Shown piece after piece: positions 4,901-5,558 of a stretch of 5,558 nt of DNA. The stretch lies in contig JAUXBO010000183.1 in NCBI GenBank assembly GCA_030619345.1, forward strand, positions 1 to 5,558, given 5' to 3'. The DNA is from Candidatus Zixiibacteriota bacterium (GTDB lineage Bacteria; Zixibacteria; MSB-5A5; GN15; FEB-12). Every line of letters begins with the position of its first letter. The first letter of the stretch is position 1. The translations under genes were made by a program, and so were the position numbers. Under the pieces are notes generated by a model. The model was not told the DNA's origin and ran no database searches. It was given only the letters and a program-made list of their open reading frames with translations.

Positions 4901-5449
4901 CTAATGATACTTTTCGTGCCCGATCAACTGCTGCGGTGAACGAACAGTGATGTTGAACTCTGCTTTGAGTCTTTGGATAATCGGTTTCCAGGTATCAGTG
5001 CGATCCCGGCCCGATATTATCTGGTCGATTTCATGCCGATGTTCTGATTTACAAATCGCACAGTCGCGTCCGGGCTTTTCATCCGCATCCGCTCGATCAG
5101 AATTCTTAACAATCGCACCAAATCTCCGCTGCACATAAGGAGTCAGCAGTTTCTTGAGTTTTCTCACCGCCCGATCATGCAGAGCTTCTAATCGATAGAT
5201 TTTCCGTCCGGTGGCATCTGACAGCTGCTGGTAAGTTCTCCCCATATAGTAATACTGCCGGATAAATTCCTTTTCGTTCTCGGTCAACTGCTTTATCGCT
5301 CTGGTCACCTCCCGGCTGATTTCGGCCCTCAGATTTGCGTCCCTTTCTGTTTCGGTCCGTACGGCATCATCAGGATCATTGAGCGGGCGGCCCGGATCGA
5401 AACCAATCTGAACAATCCAATCTTGAAATATAATTCTTTGTTTGGACAT
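4901..5449 (-). CDS. sigma-70 region 4-like HTH protein with CxxC...HxxxH tail
   Basis: This 182-residue protein contains no sigma region 2. Residues about 44-105 resemble sigma region 4: 'EVTRAIKQLTENEKEFIRQY' (47-66), 'YYMGRTYQQLSDATGRKIYR' (67-86, the helix-turn-helix), then 'LEALHDRAVRKLKKLL' (87-102). The C-terminal part begins 'CAICKSEHRHEIDQII' (C130, C133) and ends 'QQLIGHEKYH' (H178, H182). This is a possible zinc site of CxxC...HxxxH type like those in small phage and mobile-element proteins. The N-terminal 40 residues are acidic and unassigned. The likely role is DNA-binding regulation, but target and partner are unknown. It could instead be a phage-type late regulator or small-terminase-like HTH protein. 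AAGGAGG (5454-5460) four bases before the ATG supports the start. The RHH gene follows on the same strand. Confidence 0.7.
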   Translation of the reverse strand: MSKQRIIFQDWIVQIGFDPGRPLNDPDDAVRTETERDANLRAEISREVTRAIKQLTENEKEFIRQYYYMGRTYQQLSDATGRKIYRLEALHDRAVRKLKKLLTPYVQRRFGAIVKNSDRADADEKPGRDCAICKSEHRHEIDQIISGRDRTDTWKPIIQRLKAEFNITVRSPQQLIGHEKYH

Positions 5450-5468
5450 CTGTCCTCCTTTCGCAGCC

Positions 5469-5497
5469 AGATTAAGTCAAAAGGAGAAGTCTGTCTA
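5469..5497 (-). promoter_or_regulatory. candidate promoter of the HTH/zinc-tail gene
   Basis: On the minus strand TAGACA (5492-5497, five of six -35 matches) is 17 bases from TAATCT (5469-5474). The latter keeps the three most important -10 positions (T1, A2, T6) but not the middle ones. The leader would be very short (about 13 bases) and would hold little beyond AAGGAGG. Confidence 0.33.
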
Positions 5498-5558
5498 ACA
5501 CCAGCAGATCGCTTACGGGGTCAACAAAACACAGAAAGGCGACTCATGTGATACTGGC

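Noticed and set aside
5513..5557. Tail of a further minus-strand gene ending in TAA at 5513-5515
   Set aside because: Only 14 sense codons are visible, without motif or composition signal, so it cannot be told from chance.
5547..5558. Plus-strand start (ATG or GTG) at the right edge behind AAAGG
   Set aside because: The ATG is followed at once by TGA, and the GTG has only a few codons in the window.

Overview
The window looks like a chromosomal segment from a Gram-negative, lipid A-making bacterium. The best clue to lineage is a single-chain LpxC-FabZ fusion followed by lpxA. That fusion is typical of Bacteroidota and related FCB-group phyla. The signal-peptide surface protein, with its 'YQGRLTD' start and 'FPDGSVQTTAA' collar, is of a type I associate with FCB candidate phyla such as Zixibacteria. 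Placement below the FCB group is a guess. Hand-counted lines give about 50% GC in lpxC, and about 39% in the leftmost 530 bases.

Layout. Positions 1-533 (minus strand) hold an AT-rich two-gene unit: a DUF3467 protein and, 19 bases downstream, a PBECR-like nuclease-fold protein cut off by the window edge. A good sigma-70 promoter (568-597) precedes them. Positions 674-2847 (minus strand) hold a lipid A operon, lpxC-fabZ then lpxA, with a 4-base ATGA overlap and a strong promoter at 2878-2906. Positions 2848-3259 are a divergent intergenic region. It carries the lpxC promoter, an apparently orphan plus-strand terminator, a paired-hairpin repeat and a plus-strand promoter. Positions 3260-4423 (plus strand) encode a secreted modular surface protein of 387 residues. 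Positions 4566-5449 (minus strand) hold two small regulator-like genes: a sigma-70 region 4-like HTH protein with a CxxC...HxxxH tail, then a ribbon-helix-helix protein. Positions 5498-5558 show nothing I can support.

How the parts work together. LpxA and LpxC do the first two steps of lipid A synthesis. FabZ makes the unsaturated acyl-ACP of fatty acid elongation and draws on the same (R)-3-hydroxyacyl-ACP pool as LpxA. Fusion plus translational overlap would fix their stoichiometry. The other gene groups have no obvious link to this pathway.

The most unusual structure is a set of three intergenic repeats (3047-3113, 4487-4559, 4835-4900), each about 66-73 bp. Two are inverted doublets of one hairpin, as in REPINs, and they flank the surface-protein gene. 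The third has a different interior but the same TAGGTC...GACCTA ends. The least-described genes are the HTH/zinc-tail plus RHH pair and the DUF3467/PBECR-like pair.
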